From Pseudomonas abietaniphila (lineage in GTDB: Bacteria > Pseudomonadota > Gammaproteobacteria > Pseudomonadales > Pseudomonadaceae), in assembly GCF_039697315.1 (NCBI RefSeq), contig NZ_CP155619.1:4464001-4528000 (forward strand): DNA of 64,000 nt, read 5' to 3'. Within the stretch, counting starts at the first letter, position 1. Every line of letters starts with the position of its first letter. Position numbers and translations under genes: made by a program. Of this stretch, positions 36,277 to 42,213 are shown in pieces. The notes under the pieces are model-generated. The model saw only the letters and a list, made by a program, of their open reading frames with translations. It searched no databases and was not told where the DNA came from.

Positions 36277-37505
36277 GATGCCTCTCCCTTGAAAAGAGGG
36301 TCGGCGTAGAAAACCTCTTTCGGTGCATCCGGCCATTCGTCGCGGATAGCCTGGAAGTTGCCGTCATTCCAGCAACGTAGGAACTCCAGTGGCTCTTGTG
36401 TGCGGCCATCGCCGAGCATGTAGCTCACCACGGCTGACCAGCATTCGTCGGCGCGTTTAAGTTCGGCGAGTTCGGAGTTGAGTCGGTCTGCCAGGTGCCA
36501 GGGTGTCCAGTAGCCGTCATCCATTGGAACTGAGAGAGGCAGCGTTGGGCCGTTCCAGCGTAGCCCGTAACGTGGCAGACCTTGACCACCAGGAGGGAAA
36601 GGCGGTCCGCCAGGTATTAGCCACGCCAAGTTGGTCGACAGCGCAAGAGGATGATCAAGTGCGACTTTGAATCCGGCCGCGTTGCGATGTCCGCCGCCAC
36701 CGTACTGAGTTGCAACCTGCGATACGTCCTCGCCTTCGTCTGTGCTGCGCAGGCTAAATTGACGGGCGTCTGATGTGTCCCAATAGCAAGCTGCGAACGG
36801 AGAGCCCTTGGCCAGCAAGCTGCCTGCATCGCTCGCCATCGTTGGCGGTAGGTTTGCGACTGGCACTGTATGACCGCCAATCAACATCTCGCGGCGTGTC
36901 GTCTCAACGAGGTGCTTGACGTCTTTCTGATGCTTGCGATCAATCGCGGAGCCCTCCAAGGCCAGCTCGCGAAGGTCAGTCTCGGCCAAATAATCCCAGA
37001 CCTCAAAGTCATGCGGATAGCTAAAGATAGCGGCGGTGATAGCTTTTGTACCTGGTATTGAAAAGCGCCAGAGGTCGCGGTCTTCGATGTGGTTGATCAG
37101 CGCCGGGCGCGGCGCATCGGGAAAGAAGTAGTCCCATGCGATGCCTGCGCCTGAGCGGTTCATGTCGAACAAAGCGTGCAGTCGACCAATATCCTGTGGA
37201 GCGTCCAAGTGATTTATGCCAGCAGCAGGCACGGTGTCGAGCTGAGTTTGTGCGGATTTGTGGTGGTCCAGTACCAGCACGGACTCAGCCACTTGGCTCA
37301 TCATCACAAGGGTTTGAAGCGGATAGGAGAAGTCCACTACGACCACGTCCTTGCCAGTGACGTCCGGTGCGGGTTCGCCGTAGGAGGCCGCGTGGAATTC
37401 GACGTCAGAACCCAGCGCCTTGCGCACGACCCAGGCTGCACCGAAGCCATCCGCGCAATTGGCGTGGTAGATACAGATGGTGGAGGTTGGATGAATCCCG
37501 GTCAT
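36273..37505 (-). CDS. DHH-family phosphoesterase with extra C-terminal domain
   Basis: The 410-aa protein has the DHH signature in order: HANCADGFGAAW, VVVDFSYP, LDHHKS, an Asp in INHIEDRDLW, and the DHHA1 motif GGGGHRNAAGF (around residue 268-278). The family includes RecJ exonucleases, oligoribonucleases and cyclic-dinucleotide phosphodiesterases, so the substrate cannot be named. From about residue 300 a separate roughly 110-aa domain follows (PRYGLRWNGPTLPLSVPMDD, then YWTPWHLADRL), which I do not recognise and which may also occur alone in phages. Translation is coupled to both neighbours by 4-nt overlaps. Confidence 0.82.
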   Translation of the reverse strand: MTGIHPTSTICIYHANCADGFGAAWVVRKALGSDVEFHAASYGEPAPDVTGKDVVVVDFSYPLQTLVMMSQVAESVLVLDHHKSAQTQLDTVPAAGINHLDAPQDIGRLHALFDMNRSGAGIAWDYFFPDAPRPALINHIEDRDLWRFSIPGTKAITAAIFSYPHDFEVWDYLAETDLRELALEGSAIDRKHQKDVKHLVETTRREMLIGGHTVPVANLPPTMASDAGSLLAKGSPFAACYWDTSDARQFSLRSTDEGEDVSQVATQYGGGGHRNAAGFKVALDHPLALSTNLAWLIPGGPPFPPGGQGLPRYGLRWNGPTLPLSVPMDDGYWTPWHLADRLNSELAELKRADECWSAVVSYMLGDGRTQEPLEFLRCWNDGNFQAIRDEWPDAPKEVFYADPLFKGEAS

Positions 37506-37876
37506 GCTGCATTCTCCTGGTCTGCTGTACCGTTGGAGGCGGTGCCATCTTCGCCTTGGATGCGAATTGCGATCTTGTTCAGTGCGGCGAAGTGTTCAAG
37601 TACCCGCGTCCGATACCGCTCCGTGTGCGGGAGGATGCGCCATGTCTCATGGGCGACGTGCAGCGTTTTGGAGATCGCCAGCAGCGTGTCCAGATCGGAT
37701 TGCTGTAAGGCATTGTGTTCGCTCACTCGCTCGGAGCGGCCTTCGATCCGGCCCGCAGCTCTGCCCTCTGCGAATTGGTAGCGGCGATCTCTTGCAATGG
37801 CTTTTGCGCTGATCCGGAACAGGCTGAAAGCCAGCACGGAGGCGAGTGCCAGAGCGATGAAATGGATGGGGTGCAT
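37502..37876 (-). CDS. Small membrane-anchored phage protein
   Basis: The 124-aa protein is not recognised. It has one N-terminal membrane helix (IHFIALALASVLAFSLF, about residues 4-20) and a soluble helical region rich in Arg, Glu and Gln. It overlaps the DHH gene by 4 nt. Its leader contains the hairpin at 37901-37941 and the start-site context CACAGCACATG, which is repeated before the 43-aa gene at 38097. Confidence 0.65.
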   Translation of the reverse strand: MHPIHFIALALASVLAFSLFRISAKAIARDRRYQFAEGRAAGRIEGRSERVSEHNALQQSDLDTLLAISKTLHVAHETWRILPHTERYRTRVLEHFAALNKIAIRIQGEDGTASNGTADQENAA

Positions 37877-37900
37877 GTGCTGTGCGTCCTATAGTGGGTG

Positions 37901-37941
37901 CCACCGCCGGTGGTGTCGCCATGGTGAGAGGCCGGCGGTGG
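37901..37941 (-). promoter_or_regulatory. Leader hairpin with CTCTCACCA loop (copy 1)
   Basis: On the minus strand a perfect 10-bp stem (CCACCGCCGG / CCGGCGGTGG) encloses a 21-nt loop that begins CCTCTCACCATGG. It lies 25-65 nt before the small membrane protein start. The loop carries the same CTCTCACCA core as three other prophage hairpins. Confidence 0.65.
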
Positions 37942-37965
37942 GCTTATGACTGGTGGGCTCGTATG

Positions 37966-38097
37966 TTACTTGGCGAGCTTGAAGGTGCCGTTGTCCACGA
38001 AGCCTGCCGCAACTTCCGAAAGGGCATGGCCGATCTGATCGGCAAACACTCCCGCATTAAGTTCGCCGATAAACTCGGCGGTGTTTGTTGCTTTCAT
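37966..38097 (-). CDS. 43-residue phage protein, possibly truncated
   Basis: ATG at 38097 is preceded by AAGG and followed by a 43-codon frame: MKATNTAEFIGELNAGVFAD, then QIGHALSEVAAGFVDNGTFK and LAK. The first 33 residues resemble short proteins common in Pseudomonas prophages, which usually continue for a further stretch, so this copy may be cut short. Function unknown. It lies between the PrtN-like gene and the membrane protein. Confidence 0.6.
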   Translation of the reverse strand: MKATNTAEFIGELNAGVFADQIGHALSEVAAGFVDNGTFKLAK

Positions 38098-38130
38098 GTG
38101 CTGTGCCTTCTGTGTAGTTGTGGTGAGAAT

Positions 38131-38370
38131 TCAGGCTGCGTTGCTGCGCTGCATGTCGAGGTAGTTAGCCAAGTCGTGCAAATACACCACTGGTTGCCCT
38201 TTGCTCGACCCGCCTAGCCGGGTCACTTTGAGCTGAATGGCCCCTGCGTTGATCTTGCGCAGCAGGTACCTGTCGCTTGCGATGTGCGAGAAATAGCGCT
38301 CTCTGACCGCGCCGAGTGTGGGGCAGGGAGTGGCAAACTCGCTGCGCAGTTGGGTTAAGGTTGCGCTCAC
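38131..38370 (-). CDS. PrtN-like pyocin-activator family protein
   Basis: The 79-aa protein matches the pyocin activator PrtN pattern: TLGAVRERYFSHIASDRYLLRKINAGAIQLKVTRL with a final YLHDLANYLD. In P. aeruginosa PrtN activates pyocin genes after SOS release. Here it sits in a phage early operon, so it may act on prophage promoters instead. The GTG start overlaps the upstream stop by 4 nt (GTGA). The longer open frame upstream is a shadow. Confidence 0.8.
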   Translation of the reverse strand: MSATLTQLRSEFATPCPTLGAVRERYFSHIASDRYLLRKINAGAIQLKVTRLGGSSKGQPVVYLHDLANYLDMQRSNAA

Positions 38371-38741
38371 GCTGCGTGCTCCCCCGGCCCCTCTGCTGAA
38401 GGCAGCAACTGCAGCCGGATCAATTCGGCGAGTCCTTTGGGCGACTTGCCTGTCGCGGTCGCAAGCAGCCTCCCGCGTTCGTCCGCGACGACGGCGCCGT
38501 AGGGACGCTCCGGACTGTTGGTTGGAGTGACGTAAGCCACCTGGCCCGCCCGCACGACCGCGTCGACCAGGCGAAACACCTCGGCGAGTTCGAGCGTAAC
38601 GGGCGGCAACCCCTCCAGCATCGCCAGCGCTTCGGTGGTCGCGCCGATCAGCGTCGCCCGACTGATGACGGTGGGGTGGTTCAAGAACATCGGAACCAGC
38701 TTCAGGGCGCCGACGGCGTGTGTGATCGCGGTCTGATTCAT
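38367..38741 (-). CDS. Phage hypothetical protein (124 aa)
   Basis: Not recognised. The frame starts MNQTAITHAVGALKLVP and has an N-terminal hydrophobic helical half and a C-terminal half with YGAVVADERGRLLATATGKS that looks like a small beta sheet. The start overlaps the KilAC-like gene stop by 4 nt, and the stop overlaps the PrtN-like start by 4 nt, so it is translated as part of this operon. Confidence 0.6.
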   Translation of the reverse strand: MNQTAITHAVGALKLVPMFLNHPTVISRATLIGATTEALAMLEGLPPVTLELAEVFRLVDAVVRAGQVAYVTPTNSPERPYGAVVADERGRLLATATGKSPKGLAELIRLQLLPSAEGPGEHAA

Positions 38742-39019
38742 GCTGCTGCATCCTTGTTGATCTTGGTAACGATGACCCCGAGCTTCTTTGCCAGCCATTC
38801 CACGCCCGGTTCTTTCACCATCACGACGGCGTAATGGCGGTAGTTGCCGAGCTTCGGGTTCCAGGTACTGCGGGTGTCCGAATACAGGTAGCCGCGTTCG
38901 CGATGATGGCTTGCCAGATCGCCATCCTTGGTCAGGATGTGCAGATCGCGCAGCTTGGCCCGGAAGGCTCGCGGTTTGATGCCCAGCACGGCAGCGGTCT
39001 CGTCGAGAGTTCTGTTCAT
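38738..39019 (-). CDS. KilAC-like antirepressor C-terminal domain protein
   Basis: The 93-aa protein consists of a single domain similar to the KilAC domain of phage antirepressors: LDETAAVLGIKPRAFRAKL, then DLHILTKDGDL and YAVVMVKEPGVEWLAKKLG. The usual N-terminal Bro/AntA domain is absent, so it may act as a stand-alone DNA-binding protein. It lies 9 bp after the dNMP kinase gene. Confidence 0.72.
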   Translation of the reverse strand: MNRTLDETAAVLGIKPRAFRAKLRDLHILTKDGDLASHHRERGYLYSDTRSTWNPKLGNYRHYAVVMVKEPGVEWLAKKLGVIVTKINKDAAA

Positions 39020-39028
39020 GGCGGGTGC

Positions 39029-39601
39029 TCAGGCTGCTGACCGGGTGCGACGAGCGTGCAGTGCATGCAGCATTGATTCGACTTGGTGATGCAGGCTTGC
39101 CAGATCGCCATCGTTGACCAGCACCAGATCATCCTTGTGAAGCGAAACGCCTGCCTCACTGAGGTGAGGGTTAACTTTCGGTGCGTCAAAGCGCTGGAGA
39201 TGGACGACCACGCCGCCACGCTTGCGAACAAAGTCCGCCTCATTCTCAAAGCGCAGGTCGCTGATCACGAAGCTTGGTGAGGGCCACGATGCGTTGGCGA
39301 GAGCATCAAGGTGCTGCTCGGCCAGGTCGACCCACAGATTCGCGCTGATCATGTGACGGCCCCACTCGGTGCCGAGCAGTTGCATTAGTTGTCGGGGGGA
39401 GCGACCCAGCCATGCGATGGGTTCCTCTTTTGCTGCGCCCTCGAAATCCTCTGGCGACAGTTGGAAGATCGCCATTAGTGCGTCGCGGAGCGGATCAGCG
39501 AAGGCGTAGCACTCGAAGCCGTGCTCGAGCGCGAGGTGATGCGCCGTGGTGCTCTTGCCCGTACGGGCAGGTCCGGTGAGGCCGATGAGGAGTTGGCTCA
39601 T
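39029..39601 (-). CDS. Phage deoxynucleoside monophosphate kinase
   Basis: This 190-aa P-loop kinase has GPARTGKST near the N-terminus, an RSPRQLMQLLGTEWGR block and a DLRFENEADFVRKRGG region, as in phage dNMP kinases of the T4 gp1 type. Such enzymes raise dNTP precursors for phage replication and can accept modified nucleotides. The start overlaps the preceding small gene by 4 nt. Confidence 0.8.
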   Translation of the reverse strand: MSQLLIGLTGPARTGKSTTAHHLALEHGFECYAFADPLRDALMAIFQLSPEDFEGAAKEEPIAWLGRSPRQLMQLLGTEWGRHMISANLWVDLAEQHLDALANASWPSPSFVISDLRFENEADFVRKRGGVVVHLQRFDAPKVNPHLSEAGVSLHKDDLVLVNDGDLASLHHQVESMLHALHARRTRSAA

Positions 39602-39783
39602 GCTGCGTCACCTCCCCACGGCGCCGAGTCCTCTGCCTGATTCAGCTGGGCATGACGTTGCTTCGGGGTGGTGATGATCAGGAGGCCTGTGCGGCGCTGA
39701 ATGGCTTCAATTGACGCTTTTGAGGTTGCCGCTGCGGGGTGAAGGAACACCCTGCAGCGGTTAGCTTGCTGCGCTGTTTGCAT
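39598..39783 (-). CDS. Small phage protein, first gene of the leftward operon
   Basis: The 61-aa protein (MQTAQQANRCRVFLHPAAAT...) is not recognised. Its only plausible ribosome-binding site, AAGG about 9 nt upstream, lies inside the 3' arm of the leader hairpin at 39787-39822. Translation is therefore likely sensitive to that fold. It overlaps the dNMP kinase gene by 4 nt. Confidence 0.6.
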   Translation of the reverse strand: MQTAQQANRCRVFLHPAAATSKASIEAIQRRTGLLIITTPKQRHAQLNQAEDSAPWGGDAA

Positions 39784-39786
39784 TAG

Positions 39787-39822
39787 TTTTTACCTTGTGG
39801 TGAGAGGTGGACAAGGTAAAAA
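39787..39822 (-). promoter_or_regulatory. Leader hairpin with CTCTCACCA loop (copy 2), sequesters a Shine-Dalgarno
   Basis: A perfect 11-bp inverted repeat (TTTTTACCTTG / CAAGGTAAAAA) encloses a 14-nt loop with CCTCTCACCA on the minus strand. The 3' arm includes AAGG, the ribosome-binding site for the gene starting at 39783. It ends 3 nt before that ATG. Confidence 0.7.
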
Positions 39823-39861
39823 TTAGCAATAGCTAAATAATTATGCAATAGCAATTGCTAA
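39823..39861. promoter_or_regulatory. Left operator region (two CI/Cro-type sites)
   Basis: TTAGCAATAGCTAA (39823-39836) and ATAGCAATTGCTAA (39848-39861) are 13/14 matches to the palindrome TTAGCAATTGCTAA found in the right operator. They overlap a leftward promoter candidate (minus-strand TTGCAT, 17-bp spacer, TAATTT). The layout resembles lambda OL controlling the leftward early operon. Confidence 0.8.
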
Positions 39862-39873
39862 ATTATTTGAGGG

Positions 39874-40125
39874 TCAATCTTTTTCCGGTACCACCCAAGC
39901 TAATCGAACGGAGTCATCCTCAAGCTGCGTCATGTGAACGCCGTCCGTTTCCGCAATAGCTTCTAGGATGCTTTCCCAGTCTTCTTGCCGCTCATCTGGA
40001 GATTTGCAAATGACTGCTGCACGCGCCTTCTGGGCTGCTGGCGAGTTGATAATTTTCTGTAGGCGCGCACCCAGCATTTGGAGTGAGGTCGGCAGGGGTG
40101 GGGACTTTGGTTGTTTTGATGCCAT
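39874..40125 (-). CDS. DUF1654-family protein under LexA control
   Basis: The 83-aa protein (MASKQPKSPPLPTSLQMLG...) matches the DUF1654 family seen in Pseudomonas phages: RLQKIINSPAAQKARAAVI, then DERQEDWESILEAIAETDG and VRLAW. The family has no assigned function that I can state. The ATG at 40125 has a strong AAGGAGG 7 nt upstream, so the longer frame is not used. A LexA box overlaps its promoter, which suggests expression on DNA damage. The position between cI and the leftward operon fits an induction role (inferred). Confidence 0.78.
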   Translation of the reverse strand: MASKQPKSPPLPTSLQMLGARLQKIINSPAAQKARAAVICKSPDERQEDWESILEAIAETDGVHMTQLEDDSVRLAWVVPEKD

Positions 40126-40144
40126 GGGGTTTCCTCCTTGGTTA

Positions 40145-40160
40145 CTGTATGTGCATACAG
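40145..40160 (-). promoter_or_regulatory. LexA (SOS) box
   Basis: CTGTATGTGCATACAG fits the LexA consensus CTG-N10-CAG with dyad symmetry in all but the two central bases. It overlaps the -10 element of the DUF1654 promoter. Confidence 0.9.
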
Positions 40161-40185
40161 TATCCGCGATGGGGTTTGCTCGCAA
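40157..40185 (-). promoter_or_regulatory. SOS promoter for the DUF1654 gene
   Basis: On the minus strand TTGCGA (40185-40180), a 17-bp spacer and TACTGT (40162-40157) form a sigma-70-type promoter. A small dyad GAGTAC-TAAT-GTACTC (40191-40206) lies just upstream and may bind another regulator. Confidence 0.7.
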
Positions 40186-40223
40186 CAAAAGAGTACTAAT
40201 GTACTCCTGCGGTGTGTGAGCAT

Positions 40224-40248
40224 AAAAAAACCCGCACAGAGCGGGTTT
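40224..40248 (-). terminator. Terminator of the repressor gene
   Basis: The 8-bp stem AAACCCGC / GCGGGTTT with a 5-nt loop is followed on the minus strand by seven T. It lies 17 bp beyond the repressor stop and separates it from the SOS-controlled gene. Confidence 0.85.
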
Positions 40249-40264
40249 ATTGGACTCATCAGGA

Positions 40265-40975
40265 TCAAAGTTTTCTGGCGTTCCAGACCATCAGTACGCG
40301 TGCGTGGATGTGGATTTTCTCCAGGTCCACACCATCGATCATGATTGCCGGGTATACAGGGTTGTCAGAGATCATCCGTAGCGTTCCTCCAGTCATGCGC
40401 TGCAGTCGCTTGATGAACAGGTCTCCATCGAGCGTAAACGCATAGACAGCATCAGTTCGAACCGTCGTTATTCCCTTGTCCACCAGCAGCGCGTCGCCGT
40501 CCTTAAACGTAGGATCCATGCTGTCCCCGTCGCCCGTGATGATGGCGAGGTTTTCCAAAGCGGAATATGCCAGCCCTTGAGATTTGAGCCAGTCAGAATG
40601 GACTGTCAGATCTCGGATTACTTCGATCTGATGATTTGGGGCATGACCCGGACCCATTGACGCCGCCACGTTGAGATGCGGGATCGTGACGAATCCAAGC
40701 GCCTCCATGACCCGTTTTTTGGGGAGGGGATTGACTGACGGAACTGGCGTCAACGCCTGCGCTTCATCTGGTATCTGCGGGCTGACCAGTGAGCCCTTGG
40801 GAAGGCCGATCTTCTCTTCAAGGTTCGCCGCTGCCTTCTCGCCGAGCTTCCTGTGCCCATTCAAAAGTTGCGACAAATAGGAAGCATCCAGCCCGTGAAG
40901 GTCGGAAAAGTCTTTCTGGCTAAGGTTGCCCATCACCTGCCGCAGAGCGGCTCTTCGCTGTGTGCTGATATCCAT
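40265..40975 (-). CDS. cI: CI-type prophage repressor with S24 peptidase domain
   Basis: This is the lysogeny repressor. The 236-aa protein has an N-terminal helix-turn-helix (LSQKDFSDLHGLDASYLSQ) and a C-terminal LexA/S24-like domain with the catalytic Ser in GDGDSMDPTF and Lys in LFIKRL. The hinge contains VAASMGP instead of a clear Ala-Gly cleavage site, so autocleavage is uncertain. Several starts are possible (40990, 40975); the -10 box at 41008-41013 makes 41002 unlikely. It is flanked by five operator sites. Confidence 0.9.
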   Translation of the reverse strand: MDISTQRRAALRQVMGNLSQKDFSDLHGLDASYLSQLLNGHRKLGEKAAANLEEKIGLPKGSLVSPQIPDEAQALTPVPSVNPLPKKRVMEALGFVTIPHLNVAASMGPGHAPNHQIEVIRDLTVHSDWLKSQGLAYSALENLAIITGDGDSMDPTFKDGDALLVDKGITTVRTDAVYAFTLDGDLFIKRLQRMTGGTLRMISDNPVYPAIMIDGVDLEKIHIHARVLMVWNARKL

Positions 40976-40995
40976 TGCGCAATCATCCATGCGCG

Positions 40996-41049
40996 TTAGC
41001 AAACAGTAAATTACGGTTTGCTATTGCGCTGCCAATTAGCAATTGCTAA
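40996..41049. promoter_or_regulatory. Right operator region (three CI/Cro-type sites)
   Basis: Three 14-bp sites lie at 40996-41009 (TTAGCAAACAGTAA), 41011-41024 (TTACGGTTTGCTAT) and 41036-41049 (TTAGCAATTGCTAA, a perfect palindrome). They overlap two divergent promoters. The leftward one has TTGGCA (41035-41030), 16 bp, TAATTT (41013-41008). The rightward one has TTGCGC (41024-41029), 17 bp, TAATCT (41047-41052). Confidence 0.85.
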
Positions 41050-41074
41050 TCTCGCTTCTCAATAGGAGGTGCAT

Positions 41075-41302
41075 ATGACTCTGCACGAATATTTAAAGGT
41101 TTTTGATAAGGCAGGCCTCGAGGACTTTGCGAGGCGCTGTGACACAACCGTCGGGCAGCTCAGGCAGGTGTCATACAACAACCGGCGCGCCGGTGCCGCA
41201 CTGGCAGTCAGCATCGATCGAGAATCCAAAGGGTCGGTTACCTGTGATCAGCTAAGGCCAGATATTGACTGGGCTTATCTGAGGCAGTCATTAGCAGCTT
41301 AG
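41075..41302 (+). CDS. Cro/YdaS-like DNA-binding protein
   Basis: The 75-aa protein (MTLHEYLKVFDKAGLEDFARRCDTTVG...) has the short helix-turn-helix of YdaS/Cro-type proteins and the typical tail DQLRPDIDWAYLR. It is divergent from cI across the three-site operator, the position of cro. The ATG at 41075 follows AGGAGG at 5 nt. An earlier GTG two codons upstream is less likely. Confidence 0.8.
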   Translation: MTLHEYLKVFDKAGLEDFARRCDTTVGQLRQVSYNNRRAGAALAVSIDRESKGSVTCDQLRPDIDWAYLRQSLAA

Positions 41303-41309
41303 AACTACC

Positions 41310-41348
41310 GGGCCGGGGATTCTCTCACCACAAGTATCACCCCGACCC
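41310..41348 (+). promoter_or_regulatory. Leader hairpin with CTCTCACCACAAG loop (copy 3)
   Basis: GGGCCGGGG pairs with CCCCGACCC with one C-A mismatch. The 21-nt loop contains CTCTCACCACAAG (41322-41334). Confidence 0.65.
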
Positions 41349-41378
41349 AGACAAGCCAGCGCTTAGCGCTGGAGAACC

Positions 41379-41418
41379 GCCGACCAAGTCCTCTCACCAC
41401 AAGAATCGCCTGGTCGGC
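41379..41418 (+). promoter_or_regulatory. Leader hairpin with CTCTCACCACAAG loop (copy 4)
   Basis: GCCGACCA and TGGTCGGC form a perfect 8-bp stem. The 24-nt loop contains the identical CTCTCACCACAAG (41391-41403). Confidence 0.7.
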
Positions 41419-41504
41419 TCGAACGATGAGCGTGCCGCACAGCACGTTTAGCACAGCACACCGGTCGTGGTCGTAGGATAGGGCGTGCCCGTTTCTATGG
41501 CTAC

Positions 41505-41527
41505 ACCGTAAAAGGGGATTTTACGGT
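41505..41527 (+). promoter_or_regulatory. Hairpin presenting the ribosome-binding site of the CII-like gene
   Basis: A perfect 9-bp stem (ACCGTAAAA / TTTTACGGT) has the loop GGGGA, which is the only Shine-Dalgarno candidate for the ATG at 41529. Folding would expose it in the loop or limit ribosome access. Confidence 0.6.
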
Positions 41528-41528
41528 T

Positions 41529-42017
41529 ATGAGTCGCTCTGATCTTTTGCCGGACACTGGTCCGGTTCTTTCATTGCGCCAAGCGCTTTACCGCGCGGGG
41601 CGTGATTACAAGGGTGGTGTGACTGCCCTGGCCTTCGAAATGGTGATCGAGAACGACGCCCTCCAGAAGAAACTCAAACTGGATGAAGAGCGGCGCTGGC
41701 TGAATCCTGACGAGCTTGAAGAGGTCATTCGGTTGACAGCTGACCCTCGTCTCCTCGATGCGCTGGTTCGTCCGGCGGGCGCGGTTTGGTACCGCCCTGT
41801 ACCGGTCGATGCGACAAAGGAAGCGCTGCTCGCCGTAGGCAAACTGCTGGGTGAGACGGGCGAATTCGTTGCCAAAATGCACGACGGCGCAGCAGATAAC
41901 ATCTGGGAGCTGCACGAGGTCATCGACCTTGAAAAGCACGGGGCAGATGTGATTCGCGAAGTGCTGGGCATCATGGCCGGCGCGCGTCAGGCGATGGAGG
42001 ATCGCCAGAATGGCTGA
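41529..42017 (+). CDS. CII-family phage regulatory protein
   Basis: The 162-aa protein matches the phage regulatory CII family of the P2-like type: DYKGGVTALAFEMVIENDAL followed by QKKLKLDEERRWLNPDELEE, which is the DNA-binding half. The C-terminal half is helical and may oligomerise. It overlaps the next gene by 8 nt. Confidence 0.8.
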   Translation: MSRSDLLPDTGPVLSLRQALYRAGRDYKGGVTALAFEMVIENDALQKKLKLDEERRWLNPDELEEVIRLTADPRLLDALVRPAGAVWYRPVPVDATKEALLAVGKLLGETGEFVAKMHDGAADNIWELHEVIDLEKHGADVIREVLGIMAGARQAMEDRQNG

Positions 42018-42213
42018 CGTCGCAGATATCGCTAACGATCAAGCCCAGTACTTGCTGGATGTCGCATTGCAGCGTCGGGCAACAGGCCCGGTGCGTGCCA
42101 GTGCTGAATTCTGCGAGGTCTGTGACGACCCGATCCCGCTGTTGCGGCAGCAGAAGGTGTTAGGTTGCCAAACCTGCGTCAGCTGCCAGGCGTTGCGGGA
42201 GCAGCGGAGATGA
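42010..42213 (+). CDS. TraR/DksA-type zinc-finger protein
   Basis: The 67-aa protein has a four-cysteine zinc finger, CEVC and CQTCVSC, of the TraR/DksA type, preceded by an acidic helical N-terminus. Such proteins bind in the RNA polymerase secondary channel and can act without ppGpp. It overlaps the primase gene by 4 nt (ATGA). Confidence 0.82.
   Translation: MADVADIANDQAQYLLDVALQRRATGPVRASAEFCEVCDDPIPLLRQQKVLGCQTCVSCQALREQRR

Larger units (their letters stand above)
41303..41528 (+). other. Leader with repeated hairpins between cro-like and CII-like genes
   Basis: No gene is seen in this stretch. It holds two CTCTCACCACAAG hairpins (41310-41348 and 41379-41418), a third stem CCAGCGC-TTA-GCGCTGG (41356-41372) between them, and a stem with a GGGGA loop just before the next ATG (41505-41527). 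It looks like a structured RNA leader, for instance for antitermination or translation control. Confidence 0.6.

Noticed and set aside
37882..38217. Plus-strand frame of 111 codons in the leftward operon
   Set aside because: It runs opposite the 43-aa gene and part of the PrtN-like gene. Its codons look unlike the neighbours, and the minus-strand genes are chained by overlaps.
38131..38751. 206-codon reading of the PrtN-like gene
   Set aside because: The first 127 codons overlap another real gene in a different frame; the GTGA start at 38370 gives the family-length protein.
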